The translations under genes and the position numbers were made by a program. From positions 13,531,001 through 13,595,000 of the forward strand of contig NC_088331.1 of NCBI RefSeq assembly GCF_036884655.1: a stretch of DNA of 64,000 bases. Reading direction: 5' to 3'. The notes under the pieces are model-generated. The model was given only the letters and a program-made list of their open reading frames with translations. It did not search any database and had not been told where the DNA came from. This stretch comes from Musa acuminata AAA Group (Eukaryota; Streptophyta; Magnoliopsida; Zingiberales; Musaceae). Positions 1 to 13,028 of the stretch are shown here, piece after piece (position 1 is the first letter of the stretch; every line of letters starts with the position of its first letter).

Positions 1-1442
1 GATGTCCACAGGTTAAAATGAAAACAAAAGACCTTCCCAATTTTATATCAATCTGATTAAAATTCAGGACTGAATTATATAAAACGGGTTCAGTCTCAGA
101 AATTCAGGCTAAAGTTCAATACATCACGGATCTTCGTTCCCTGGATTGTCAGATGTCAACAGTACCACAAAACCTTTGTCCATTGAAATTTGTCATCAAA
201 GGTCTCTCTCTCACACACACATATACACACACTCTCTCTCATGTGGCACACATGAACATATACTTTCACATCCAAAATACTGTACACAGAACAACAGTAA
301 GCAAAAAGCTTCCAAACTCCAAGACTGTATCAAAGCAGTATTCTTCTGTTTAAAATAGTAAAATACTATAAGGAAGGGTAAAATGGCTTGAATTTTCACT
401 TTAACTAAATGCCATAATATGAATAATTGTTTGACTTAAAAAGCCAAACTTCGAGTTCTTGACAATGATGCTGATTTTTCTCTCTTTTTTTAAATTTTAT
501 CAGGAAAATAGGGAAAATGATCTATCCAACAAATCATACAAAGGCACTGTAGTTAACATAACAATAACAACTGTAGTTTTATTATCATGTTTCTTCTCAA
601 TTTTTATTCATATGTATAAGGTATGTGCACCAAACCAATCCTTCTCTCAACATCCAATAACAGCAATAAGTGCTCACCATCTACATGGAAAAATGACAAA
701 TTATAGCCAATAAACCAGTCATCGATTACTGAAAAGGCACCAACATATCACAAACTTGTTCATGTCTACCAAAGAACCTCGACAAATTTAATTACATTAC
801 AGTAGTGTAACTTTTTACTAGATAAGAGTCAAGGACTAATCTAGATTAACAAATAAGAATTAAGAAATCATAGGAGAAGCATTGAAATGCAAGACTAGAA
901 CCATTTTTCCCTCTTTGATTAATAAAATATTGTCATCCATTTAGTGTGACGAATGGTTTACATTGTGAGGAAAAATTCAACCATTCAGCTGAACACTCAA
1001 GTCCAAACACTACCGTAGAAGTACACTTGACCTAGGAGAGAAAATTTTGTCGGTGAATAAAGCCTGATACTATTTGCTTAAATAAGTAAAAATTTGAAAC
1101 TAAGTGAAAAAATTCAACCTGATTTTATGTACTTGTTTTTATCATGTATTACTCTTGACCCTTGTTCTACATATTTGAATCAGACGTTTAGCTCTTGCTA
1201 CCTGCCAAAGATACTAGTCTTATTTTCCAAAATTTTCCATGAAAATGTATCAAGACTGTAATCTTTTATACAATCAGCCAGGGAAATTGAGTTATTCAGC
1301 AGAAGTTCATGAAGTATGATGTCTAAGAGCAAACAAGGAATCATTTTAGCACATAAGTATTGCCGACATGAAGTAAAAGAACCAAATGTATGAATCTGAA
1401 GATATGAAGGAAAATGCATTTGAAAAGTAGCATACCGAAGAC
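1..1442. other. No gene recognised
   Basis: AT-rich sequence with only short open frames that lack recognisable motifs. A CT/CA-rich simple-sequence patch lies at about 204-243. I see no coding segment, RNA gene or LTR terminus here. Confidence 0.5.
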
Positions 1443-1733
1443 GAGTCTGCAGGCCATAGGTCTGCAACAGTGTCCAAAAGTCTGGACAGAGAATCTGGTG
1501 TATGTGCATGATCTAAGACTACTCCAAATTCTTGTTCCACATCTCTAAGCTCACACCTACCCGAAGCCACATCAACTTCCTCAGTCCTCTGAAAATGTCC
1601 TCCAGTGGCACTCTTTAACACATTTCCGACCGGAACTGCTGCAAGAATGTTATATAAGTGATGTGCCTCCCAAGCAATCTGGAGAGATCTCTGGTGCCTC
1701 TGGTGTGTGTGGACTCCCAAGGGTGACATAGTG
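1443..1733 (-). pseudogene. MurE-ligase-like gene fragment
   Basis: The minus strand encodes a stretch that follows plant MurE homologues: HHLYNILAAVPVGN, then EEVDVASGRCEL, then EFGVVLDHAHTPDSLSRLLD. These match the end of the central Mur-ligase domain and the start of the C-terminal domain, including the D-HAHTP segment. In plants MurE-like proteins are plastid proteins associated with the plastid-encoded RNA polymerase. Only about 95 residues are present. The Gly-rich continuation expected after RLLDTV and the whole ATP-binding N-terminal part are not seen nearby. The homologous frame runs on upstream without resembling MurE. It could be one surviving exon of a decayed copy or a captured exon. 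The family match is by recognition only and no alignment was run. Confidence 0.65.
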
Positions 1734-2328
1734 CCAAACTGGTATGCTCCTCAAAAACTAGAGCTTCATAGACTAATGTATTATACATATGGATCTTCTT
1801 GTCCGCAACCGTAACAACTGCTAACAACTGCTCCTTGCTCATCAGTGCACAAAGAGATCCTTGCTGTGATCTCCATCAAATCATGCTGGATTCCAGTGAT
1901 TGAGACCTCCAAAATCACATAGATTTAAATGGGCATGGCTCTGTTTCCATCTGGAAGCTCAGTCACCGTTGAGCTTCAAGATTCAGGATGGTAACCTTCC
2001 CAATGCATTTACATCCAGAACAAGTGAGATGACAACAACAGTGCCCCATTCGAGCCTGGTTCAGCATCTTCTTCATCAGATTCTTATAAAATTAAAAGTT
2101 AGCTTAACTGTTCAACCTGACATTATAATTTGAATTTTGCTCTTCTAGAACATGTATATGAACCTGATCTTAACACGAGTTCTTTGGGTTTTCTTTCGGC
2201 TTCTTTTTTACCTAATCTATGTGTCAGGAAGAAGAGGATAAATGAGAAGAAGAAAAAAACTAAATTAAATGTCTCAGCTTCCATCACATGAGAAATATGT
2301 GATAAAATTCTGAAATCATTGTCAAACT
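1734..2328. other. No gene recognised
   Basis: Short open frames on both strands without family features. This stretch includes the presumed 3' UTR and downstream region of the PPR gene, which is transcribed leftward and stops at 2329. Confidence 0.45.
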
Positions 2329-3822
2329 TCATGGATTTAATTCTATCAAACTACATCCGGAGGTACCCTTTAAGCCCCTCTCTTTCATCAACCTTCTGAT
2401 CTTAATGACTTCATCCCAACGGCCCCTGCATGCATGAATGCCCAACAAGACCTTGTAGAGACCTGCAGCTGACCACTTTGGTTCGAAGAACCTCTCAAAT
2501 ACTTCTTGCGTCTCTTTATGATCATGAATTCTACATGCACTAAGTAAAGCCCCCATGACAGTACTATCCGGTTCTATTGGCATCTGCGATAGAAACCCCA
2601 CTGCTTCATTTATGTATCCTGCCCGCCCAAAAAGATCAACTATCCTTGCATAGTGCTCCATACTAGGCTGGACACCATATTGTGATACCATGTAATAGAA
2701 TATTTTATGCCCTTCCTCCATCATTCCGCAGTGGCTGAAAGAAGCTAGCAAGACAAGGAAGCAGATGCCATCAGGAACAATGCCCATCTTCACCATCTTA
2801 AAAAATGCCATCAGAGCAACCCTACCATATCCATGCATGCCAAGACCATGAATCATGGAAGTCCATGAATGAACATTCCCTCTGGACAACTCACCGAAAA
2901 CACGAGAAGCAGAACCCAACTCTCCACATTTAGAGTACATGTCTATCAGAAGTCCGCTTACAGAAACATCTGAACTGAAACCAAGCTTTGTGATATAGCC
3001 ATGCATACACTTTCCAACTTGGATAACAGATAGAACAGTGCAAGCATGAAGTAGAAGAAATATGGTAGGAATGCTTGGCCCGAAGCCTTCGAACAGCATT
3101 CGCTTAAAGAGCTCAAGAACCAAAAGAGGTTTACCAAGTTGAGAGTACCCGGTGATCATTGCATTCCAACATATGACATCCTTGTGCGATATCTCATCAA
3201 AGAGGTGGCTCGAAGCACGAAATTCTCCACATCTCGAATACATGTCTAAAAGAGCAGTCACTACAGCTGTGTCTTTAGATAAACCAGTATTGATGACATG
3301 AGCATGAATGCATTTACCCAGACTAAAGGCTTTCACATGGCCAATTATCGGAAGAACAATCTTTACGCCCACTTTATCTAATACTAATCCTTCATGCTTC
3401 ATATAACTACACTGCTCCAAGGCTACCTTATAGTGACCGTTCTTCCCGTAGCCAGAAATCATTAAGTTCCAGGAAGCCAAGTTCCTCTGAGGCATATCAT
3501 CAAACAACTGCCGGGCGGAGCTTAACGCGCCAAAATTAGAATACACTTCTATCAAGGAATTAGTGATAAGCAAATTGCATACGAAACCACACTTGAAGAT
3601 GTGGGAGTGGATCGACATCGCTTCATCAATAGCTAAAATGCCGACGCAGGACTTGAGCACATACGTGAATGTGAATCTGTCGGGCTTTACGTCGGAAAGA
3701 CGAAGACATCGGTAAGCATGGAGGGCTTGCTCGAAGAAACCGCCGTCTGTTAGGTCCTTGATGATTCTGTGGTTCAGCAACCGGACTCGATTCGATCTCA
3801 TGGACTTGCGTGACGTGCCCAA
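2329..3822 (-). CDS. Pentatricopeptide repeat protein, PLS class with E-type tail
   Basis: An uninterrupted 497-residue frame. Repeated helical pairs with PPR signatures run through most of it, for example NSLIEVYSNFGALSSARQLF, ALLDMYSRCGEFRASSHLFD and LIDMYSKCGELGSASRVF, separated by W-N/T-x-MI-x-GY/GLG units. This alternation of long and short repeats defines the PLS subgroup. The C-terminus (about residues 400-497) looks like an E motif (ALLSACRIHDH, then GLKGTSGCSLIEL) and ends without a DYW deaminase domain. Family members bind single-stranded organellar RNA and many specify C-to-U editing sites. At 497 aa it is short for the class, and the N-terminus lacks an obvious transit peptide. 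The usual upstream SW or SSL repeats may be missing, or an upstream exon may be unannotated. It is intronless, as is typical. Confidence 0.9.
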   Translation of the reverse strand: MGTSRKSMRSNRVRLLNHRIIKDLTDGGFFEQALHAYRCLRLSDVKPDRFTFTYVLKSCVGILAIDEAMSIHSHIFKCGFVCNLLITNSLIEVYSNFGALSSARQLFDDMPQRNLASWNLMISGYGKNGHYKVALEQCSYMKHEGLVLDKVGVKIVLPIIGHVKAFSLGKCIHAHVINTGLSKDTAVVTALLDMYSRCGEFRASSHLFDEISHKDVICWNAMITGYSQLGKPLLVLELFKRMLFEGFGPSIPTIFLLLHACTVLSVIQVGKCMHGYITKLGFSSDVSVSGLLIDMYSKCGELGSASRVFGELSRGNVHSWTSMIHGLGMHGYGRVALMAFFKMVKMGIVPDGICFLVLLASFSHCGMMEEGHKIFYYMVSQYGVQPSMEHYARIVDLFGRAGYINEAVGFLSQMPIEPDSTVMGALLSACRIHDHKETQEVFERFFEPKWSAAGLYKVLLGIHACRGRWDEVIKIRRLMKERGLKGTSGCSLIELNP

Positions 3823-4267
3823 TCAACATCAGCGCAGAGATCGACTTCGATGGAGGAAGAGGATTGCAAACGTAAATAACCTAGTCAAGCATTTCGAAAG
3901 CATCTTATATACTTGGAGAGTGTGATGGATTCATATATTTGAAGAACAAGTTGGGAATAATTTGCTTGGTTTTTAAGAACATACACACTGATGGATTAAT
4001 AAACTTAAGAGCAGGCAGTCTGAGAATCTGATGACATATCTTGGATTTGATCGACAAATAATTAAAGATTTTTTTTCTGCCCTTCATCTGGTGATGGGTT
4101 GGGTTCTGTTTTAAGACCCCCATCTTTAATATATAGAAATCATTGATATCACTCGATACGCAAACAATAAGTAGCATTCTCGCATTATTTATACAAACCG
4201 TTCACGATATATATATAGGCAACGATTGAAGTGTAAAAATTCACAATAGAAAACCCCATCACACGCG

Positions 4268-4298
<31 letters not shown>

Positions 4299-4356
4299 CG
4301 ATAAAAACCAAGTATGGAACGGCTAATCTTCCTCGCCGCACGCATGCGCTAATAGA
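3823..4356. other. Intergenic region with tubulin 3' flank
   Basis: No gene seen. It separates the PPR start from the tubulin stop and contains a GA dinucleotide tract that probably lies in the tubulin 3' UTR. Confidence 0.5.
4275..4298. repeat. (GA)n microsatellite
   Basis: About twelve uninterrupted AG units, preceded by a short CA-rich tract. It lies about 60 bp downstream of the tubulin stop codon, so it is probably transcribed (as CT repeats) in the 3' UTR. Confidence 0.9.
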
Positions 4357-5909
<1,553 letters not shown>

Positions 5910-6180
5910 GGTCGATCTTTTCTCACTCGAGTGTGTAACGAGGAAAAAGAAAGAAGCAGAAAAATTATATCTGTATGTGTTATATATACAGAAGAGTATG
6001 AAGAATAGGGAGATAAGACTGAAGGATGGAGAAGAGGGAGAGCGAGAGAAAGGTGAGAGGTGGGGAGAGTGCCAAGGGGGAGGAGACAGGCAAGGAATGC
6101 TTGCAAGTAGCTTCGAGATGGCTATGATGAGCTTTTGTAGATGTGGGAGGACATGTCGATTTGGGAGAGGGAAATAGTTG
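5910..6180 (-). promoter_or_regulatory. Beta-tubulin 5' leader and probable proximal promoter
   Basis: On the minus strand this block is strongly CT-rich (GA-rich on plus), typical of plant pyrimidine-rich leaders. A TATA-like stretch, TGTATATATAAC on the minus strand at about 5980-5991, lies about 75 bp before the ATG. Whether this is the TATA box or the whole CT-rich block is transcribed cannot be decided from sequence. Confidence 0.4.
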
Positions 6181-6189
6181 GAAGGCACA

Positions 6190-9100
6190 AACGGTTGGTA
6201 AAGAGCGGGGGGAGGGGTTTAACTGACTGAAACAAAATGCAAAAAAATAAAAAAGAAAGGCCCAATCCTAATATATTGGAAATTTAGAATGCATGACATG
6301 AAAATAAGTTTAGCTCATCAGATTGAGCTTGCTGGGTAAAAAGAAGATGAAGGGAAGTAGCAATCATGTGAGCCTGTTGTTGTGTTAACAAGTTAGGTAG
6401 GTGGTCTTACTTGACAGTGTGATGACATCCACTCAAAAAATTTTCAGTGTATTCTCTCTCAAATCATTGACAATTTAATAAAATAGCTACAGGAGGTTCA
6501 GAGAAATAAAAACAAGAGTAAGCCGACGGAGTGTTATTATTATATGCGAGGATGTAGTCCTGTTGACCGTGACATGATCATTTATAGATGCAACAAAAAG
6601 TGTAAAATTGAGGCCTGGCCTGCAACTGCAAGGATGGGATGGGATGTGATGTGATACAGGAGAGTCCAGAGTGTGTGGGATGTTACGCTTGGTAAAAATA
6701 TATCGGGTGTGTGCTACTTTAATTTAAGAAAATAATAAAAAATAAAAATAATTATTAAAAAAAATTTATTGAAGAAATAAAAATACTTCAATACATTAAC
6801 ATATTCACTCTTCTATTTATACAAATTAGGAGAAATAATTTTTCTTAACAGAATAAAAAAATTTCTTATATATTTGAAAAAATCTTATCTTCTATCATAA
6901 GTTAGTAATTCGTGGTTCAAGAAAAAATTATCTATATTATCGTTTTGATAGATAAATAGCACAATAGATCGTAAGAAGGTCATGTGAATTTAGTTCCGCT
7001 AGAATACAATTAATTCACTGCTTCTTTGCCATACAGTAAAGAGTAATGGGACTGGCAGTTGTTGAGATGCAACAATCGGCAAGTCCAATCAATAATTTGC
7101 AGAGCAACGTAAGGCTACATCTTTTTTCGCTATATATTGGAGTAAATAACAAATTTTATAATGTCTTCTCTAGATTATGTGTAAACTAATCCATTAACGA
7201 AAGCAATCGTGCAACAGAAGATAAGAAAAGTAATCTCCAAGTCGATGTGAAGGGGCATCGAGCGGATAGGCTCTGAAACAGTTGTATGGAGGACAGGGTG
7301 GCTCTCTCTCAATTATTTGAGGCATGACAGTGTTTGCAAATCAAACACATCAATGATTGCCTGCCAAGGATTTCACTGCGTTGTTGGGGTACCTACTAAT
7401 GCATGCGTGATGTAGCAACAAGAATCATTTAAGTCGAGAGATATCTGAAGAACCCAGCTATGCTTATGGAGACAGGTGAAAAGGAGGTAAAAAGCAGACA
7501 GACAGAAAAGAACAAAGCGCACACCTTCTTGGACAATGGGAGTGTTTTGTTTTATGCAGATGTTTAGCGTCGGTGAAGGCTGGCTCCACCGTGCTGTCGG
7601 TGGTGCTTAGCTATCCAATGAATGTATGTAAGGCCTTCGATGTGTCTCTCATCCCACATGCTGGTTCGTGACTGCATAATGCACATGCATGCATGCATGC
7701 TTGCATGATGAGAGAGAGCAATATAATTTAACTGGATAAATAAATGCAAATGCAGCTGTATCATAGAACACCAAACTATCAAACAAGATCAAGTTCCTCG
7801 AACGAAGTAATCATCAGTCTTCGTCAAACGAAGACAGCCCAACCGACTTGCTAAATGTGGTAGACGCTCTTTATTTTTTTTGTCCGAGAGAGAAAGAAAC
7901 TTGCCATCTCAACTATGCCTTCTCACCTAAAGAGCCTTTACGGAGGGAGGGAGTGCTGGACCAGAGGTTTAATTTAATAGCATGATAATTTATGAAGGAC
8001 TACAGAATTTTTAATTCCCAAAAAAACAAAATAAAACTCTGAAGAAAATAAAAATATTCATAAATCCAATAAATAAAACCAACCATTTCCAGTAATGCAC
8101 TCAAACCCAAACTCATCTGAAAAGACTAAAAAAAATGTCACAAGTTTTCAACCATACAAACAAATTTTGGGAATGACTAATCATGAGATTTCATTTTCTC
8201 TACACCATTGTAAAGAATAAATAATAGACGCTCACCGTTGAAAACAAGCTTTCCACGAGACCGATGACCGATTTGCAAGCAGGTCCACAGAATTCATCAG
8301 AACACCATTAAAAACAGAGCTACCCTCCTAAATGGGAATTTGTCATACGATAGATAAGAAAGTCATCTTTAAGCCAAGTTGTTTGTAGGGATCTCGACTT
8401 GCATAACAATAGGACTTGATTTCTACAACATTCAATCAATGAAGATTCCTAATTTAACTAACACTACATAAAAAAAAAATTATATGTAGGAAAAATTATT
8501 ACGATTCACTTTACATATCCTAAAATAAAAAAATAAATAATCTGTCATTAAATTATACAAATTTCCAGCACTACTTTGATCAAACAGATCAGACATGATT
8601 TCAGGATCATGAAAAATGATTTTAGGTCTCAAATTTTTCCGATGACTCTAGACCAGTTAAAAACAATAATATTCCTGTAAAAAAACTTTACCTTTCATTA
8701 AAAATAAAATTAAGATTAAAAAAATAAATAAACCTTTCTATTTTTTTTTATCATTGTCTTAATTCCTTTTTAATCATTCCATTAGAACAACCTATGATAA
8801 TTTGGGGATATAAAATAATCCCAAAGTTCAATCTCAATAATTAAGCTCCACCACAATGACCTATGCTAATTTGGGACCAAAACTAAATAATTACAGTACA
8901 ATAATGCTTGTTTGATACTTAGCAAGCAAGTAAAGCCAAACATGAGCATATTACCTTTGTAGGTGGAGTAATTATGTACTAAGCATCACCTAACTCAGCT
9001 CACGCCAAACAAAAGGCGTATTTTGAGTTACTTGTCATTCAAAAACAGGATAACTAAACCAAAAACAAACTTATATGATGCTTCTTGATATTCCTACATC

Positions 9101-9965
9101 TACTGATTTGAGGTGAAGAGTCAGTACAGAACAAAGGAGAGTACTTGATATGTTTTTGTCCAGTAGGTCGCCTGCCACTTCTCAGTCAATTATCTGGCAC
9201 ACCAAGATAGTGAATGACTTTTAGAAATGTTTAGGCTTAATAAACCTCAAAAGATAGTGAATGATTAAGGCTTTCAATGAATTTGAAGTGCAGCCCTTAA
9301 ATCGACATTGTTAACATCTTACCTAATTTAACCAGCAGAATTCATTTCTGCAAGTTATCATAATAACACACAGCTGTAGGAAAAGCAAGATGCCAAGAGA
9401 GAAATCTTAGTCTGATTGAGTGAACAACTGATCAGAATCTGACTTGAAAAAAGAATTGAGGATAAATCTGAGATTAACAATGGCCTTATTTTGAAAAAAT
9501 TAAAGCAGATTTTAATCTTCAAAAAAGAACAAAAGGAACAAACAAATTGTAAGAAGTATATATTGGAATTTCTAATTAAACCATTATACTTCAGCTAGTA
9601 CATCCACAAAACAAACCATTTTTATCTTCCACATCCCACAGCAAAGATGGATGCAAATAACAGGACTTGGTTTTTCTAATAATTCCAGGAAATGCTTATC
9701 ATATTAATTATTTCTTTTAGAAAGTGAAATTAACAGGTCAAATCAACATTTTAGTCCTAAAAATGATTATGATCACACGTCACCATACCATGCCAAAAGA
9801 AACCCAAACCCAAACCCAAAGTCCAGCAAATCAGTAGAAAGCAGTAAAAAATTGCAAGATTTTGTCAACCAATGTCATAAAAGATTCTGCCCTTCCACAC
9901 AAATAGCATCCATTGCAGCCACCATAGTGTGGTAAATATATTCTCTTTAGGTGGTTGTATCGAAG
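6190..9965. other. Long intergenic region without recognisable genes
   Basis: AT-rich, with no open frame carrying family features. Position 7684-7706 holds overlapping CATGCATG units (RY-like). Several A/T homopolymers occur, for example near 8470 and 8740. I see no LTR pair, tRNA or inverted-repeat element, though small decayed transposons could be missed by eye. Confidence 0.45.
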
Positions 9966-11576
9966 TGTTAGGATAAGAACAACACTAAAAAAGAGGGTGA
10001 ATTAGTGCAGTTGAAAAATTAAATCGGTTTGAAAATCTTCATACGATAAAAACTAGTAAGTTTGCAAATGAGTAGAGAAGAGGAGATTGGACAGTTTACA
10101 ATGAAGTAAAGTAGTAAAGAGAATAAGCAGTAAAGAAAGAATACATTGGAATTTATAGTGGTTCGATCGTCGTAACTTACATCCACTTCTGATTCCTCCT
10201 CCGTTGAGGTTATTGACGTCCACTAATAATCTTCCTTCAATAGGCGAAGACCAACCACCTATTTACAGCTCTTTCTCCTTTTCACGGGTTTAGAAGATAA
10301 CCCTTACAAGCCTCACACATCTTCTTGGATTATTACAAAGCTAAAGAGAGGGAGAAAGAGGATTCTTCTCATTTTTACAAGACTTTTAACACCCCAACAC
10401 TTATAGTTTTTGTCACACTTTGATTGCACTTTTTTTTTCCTTTCATGCAGAAAATGTGGGGTATTTATAGGCCCCAATGACTTCAAAATTAGAGCTAAAA
10501 AATGTCTCATCCTGGATTTTCGGGGTATTAGCGGTACCACCGTCAATACTGGGTTGTACCATCGCACCGCCCCAGTCTGACGGTACAACCTAGTTGAGCC
10601 TTGAATTCAGCTCAAACCAGTCCAATTACGGGCCTAGTTAGCCCCTAATTGAGTTAGTGAGATTACCTCTCAAACCTAACCTTAATTATATACTGTTGAA
10701 TCTCGTATTTTGATGATGAAACTACTTGATATATGTTTATGATTTAATCTGCGTTTTGAGTGACGCAGGATGCTTCGATCAGGATGAGACAATTAAAGCA
10801 GGAAAATCATGTTGTGCCGAAGGAACATGTCAGAAGATTTGACGTCGGGCCTGTGGATCGGTCGACATATCGACAGAAGGCTTCGGGCCGTGGACTTGGG
10901 CATCGGGCCAAGAAGAGCGGGTATTGTGCCAAGGATATCGGAGTTGCGGAGTCAACTGGCCGATTGGGCAATAGGCTGCAGGAGAGGACGATGCGCCGAA
11001 GAATCGGACGATGCGCCGAAGAATCGGACGAAGCGTCGAGGGACCAATGACATGCCGGACAACTTGGTTAAATTGCTTAGGATTAATTGTCTCGATCGAA
11101 GTTTTGTTTTAATTGTGCAGGATTAACTATGATAACGATGAAGACATAAAGCGAAACAAAGTGTCGGAGTCAAGCGCGAAGGATTTGTTGCGAGTTCGAG
11201 AGTTCGACGGAAGTCCGAAGGTTTGTCGGGAATGCTACCGGAGCTCGCCGAGAAAGATCGGAGCTTGCCGAAGAAGCTCATTGGAACTCGCTAAGATCAA
11301 ATCGTGAAGTCTAGGAGCTTGCCGGGAGTCCGCAGAATGGTTTCCGAGAGTTCATCGGAAGACCGCCGGAAGTTTGCCGGAAGCTCGCCAGAAGAAGTCT
11401 TGACTTGCGGACTTTGTAATAGCTTAGAAAATGTCTTTAAATTCATAGTTAGCACGTTAATTAGGGTTAGGATTAGGTGTTAATCCTATAACCCAAGTAG
11501 GGGCCAATTAGGCTCAAGTTCGGACTGGTTTGGGCCAAGTTTGGAGCCAAACCAAGTGAGCTGAAATAGTGAAAGA

Positions 11577-11930
11577 GGTGGCACCGCCAGGGTTGGAGGT
11601 GGCACCGCCCAGGAGAGGATCTCCCAGCGAAGCTAGGCGGTGCAACCGCCCCAGGCAGGAGGGGGCACCGCCTGGGCTCAGTCTCCGAGCGAGACTGGGC
11701 GGTGCAACCTCTCCTGACAGAGGTAGCACCGCTTGAGCTCGGTCTTCGAGCTCTAGCAAGAGAGGTGCAACCGCCTCAGTCAGGAGGTGGCACCGCCTGG
11801 GGCTCAGTCTCCGAGCCAGACTCAGGCGGTGCAACCGCCCCTGACAGAGAGGTGCAACCGCCTGGGCTCAGTCTCCGAGCTATGCCAGGCGGTGCAACCT
11901 CTCCAGTCAGGAGGTGCAACCGCCTGATCC
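11577..11930 (+). repeat. Imperfect minisatellite of GGCGGTGCAACCGCC-type palindromes
   Basis: Units alternate GGTGGCACCGCC or GGCGGTGCAACCGCC with GGGCTCAGTCTCCGAGC segments, repeating about five times. Each core is near-palindromic and could form hairpins. It lies in the presumptive U3 just upstream of the LTR TATA box. The related outer LTR carries a shorter version at about 10525-10590. Confidence 0.75.
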
Positions 11931-11983
11931 CGGAATTCCGGGATTTGATAGTTTTGAGCTCCAAATTTGAATTGGGTTGGGGC

Positions 11984-11993
11984 CTATAAATAT
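11984..11993 (+). promoter_or_regulatory. LTR TATA box
   Basis: CTATAAATAT follows GGGGC at the end of the GC-rich repeat block, a typical plant LTR promoter position. The outer LTR has the matching GGGGCCTATAAATA on the minus strand near 10465-10480. Confidence 0.6.
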
Positions 11994-12529
11994 CCCACCC
12001 ATTCAGCATAGAAAGAGCAAGAGACCTACACTGAAATCTTGATCTTCTCTGTGATTCTTGAGCTCAAAATTGTTGAAAAGCCTTTAAGTTCTCCTCCTTC
12101 TGTTCTTCAAAGTCTTGAGTTGTAAAGAGAGGAGAGAAAGGTTCTGTAAGGGTTGTCTCCTGATCCCGTCAAAAGGAGTGAAACTGTAAAAGGGCAGTTG
12201 GCCTTCGCCCATTGAAGGAAGGCAGCTAGTTGACGTCGGTGACCTCGTCGGAGGAGGAAGCCAAAAGTGGAGTAGGTCAAGACTGACCGAACCACTCTAA
12301 ATCTCTGGTTTGCTTTTATTTCGAGTACCTTATCATTACTGCAAACCTCCTACATAACTACTAGTCTCTGCGCCTTTACGAATAAGTTCTAAGTGCTGAT
12401 CTTTTCGAATCTGCATTCACACGTAAATCTGTGTTTTTCGTACGATCAGCTTACGTTTGTGTTTTGATTCTGCAAAACTGTCTTCTGTGCTTTTATGAAC
12501 TAGCTTCTAAGTTTAGATACCTTTGAAAA

Positions 12530-13028
12530 TGTTTTAGACGCAAACTACGTTTAGACGTAAAACTGCGTTTACACGCAAACTGCGTTTACACGCAAACTGC
12601 GTTTAGACGTAAAACTGCGTTTAAACGTAAACTGCGCAAACTGTGTTTAAACATAAAACTATGTTTTAGACGTAAACTTCTTTTAAACGTAAAACTATGT
12701 TTAGACGTAAAACTGTGTTTAGACGCAAACTGCGTTTAGACGTAAAACTGCGTTTAGACGTAAACCGAGTTTAGACGCAAAATTATGTTTAGACGCAAAC
12801 TGCGCAAACTGTGTTTAGACATAAAACTGTGATTTAGACGTAAACTACTTTTAGACGCAAACTGCGTTTAGACGTAAAACTGCGTTTAGACGTAAACTGA
12901 GTTTAGACGCAAAACTGCGTTTAGACGTAAAACTGTGTTTAGACGCAAAACTGCATTTAGACGCAAATTGTATTTAGACGCAAACTCAGTTTAGACGTAA
13001 ACTGTGCTTAGACGTAAACTGCGCTTAA
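12530..13028 (+). repeat. Minisatellite of GTTTAGACGYAAA(A)CTGC units
   Basis: About 25-28 imperfect tandem units of 17-18 bp (GTTTAGACGCAAACTGC or GTTTAGACGTAAAACTGC), with some truncated units. The array lies in the R/U5 part of the inner LTR, downstream of the TATA box, so it would be transcribed with the element. The outer LTR lacks the array. Confidence 0.85.

Noticed and set aside
459..713. 84-codon plus-strand frame near the window start
   Set aside because: Low-information AT-rich sequence with a hydrophobic patch but no family match or conserved context.
10150..10175. GGTTCGATCG as a tRNA B-box
   Set aside because: No matching A-box, cloverleaf or acceptor stem nearby. It lies inside an LTR.
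12530..13028. The 17-18-bp array as a CRISPR array
   Set aside because: Units are contiguous with no unique spacers, lie in a plant LTR, and no cas-like genes are present.
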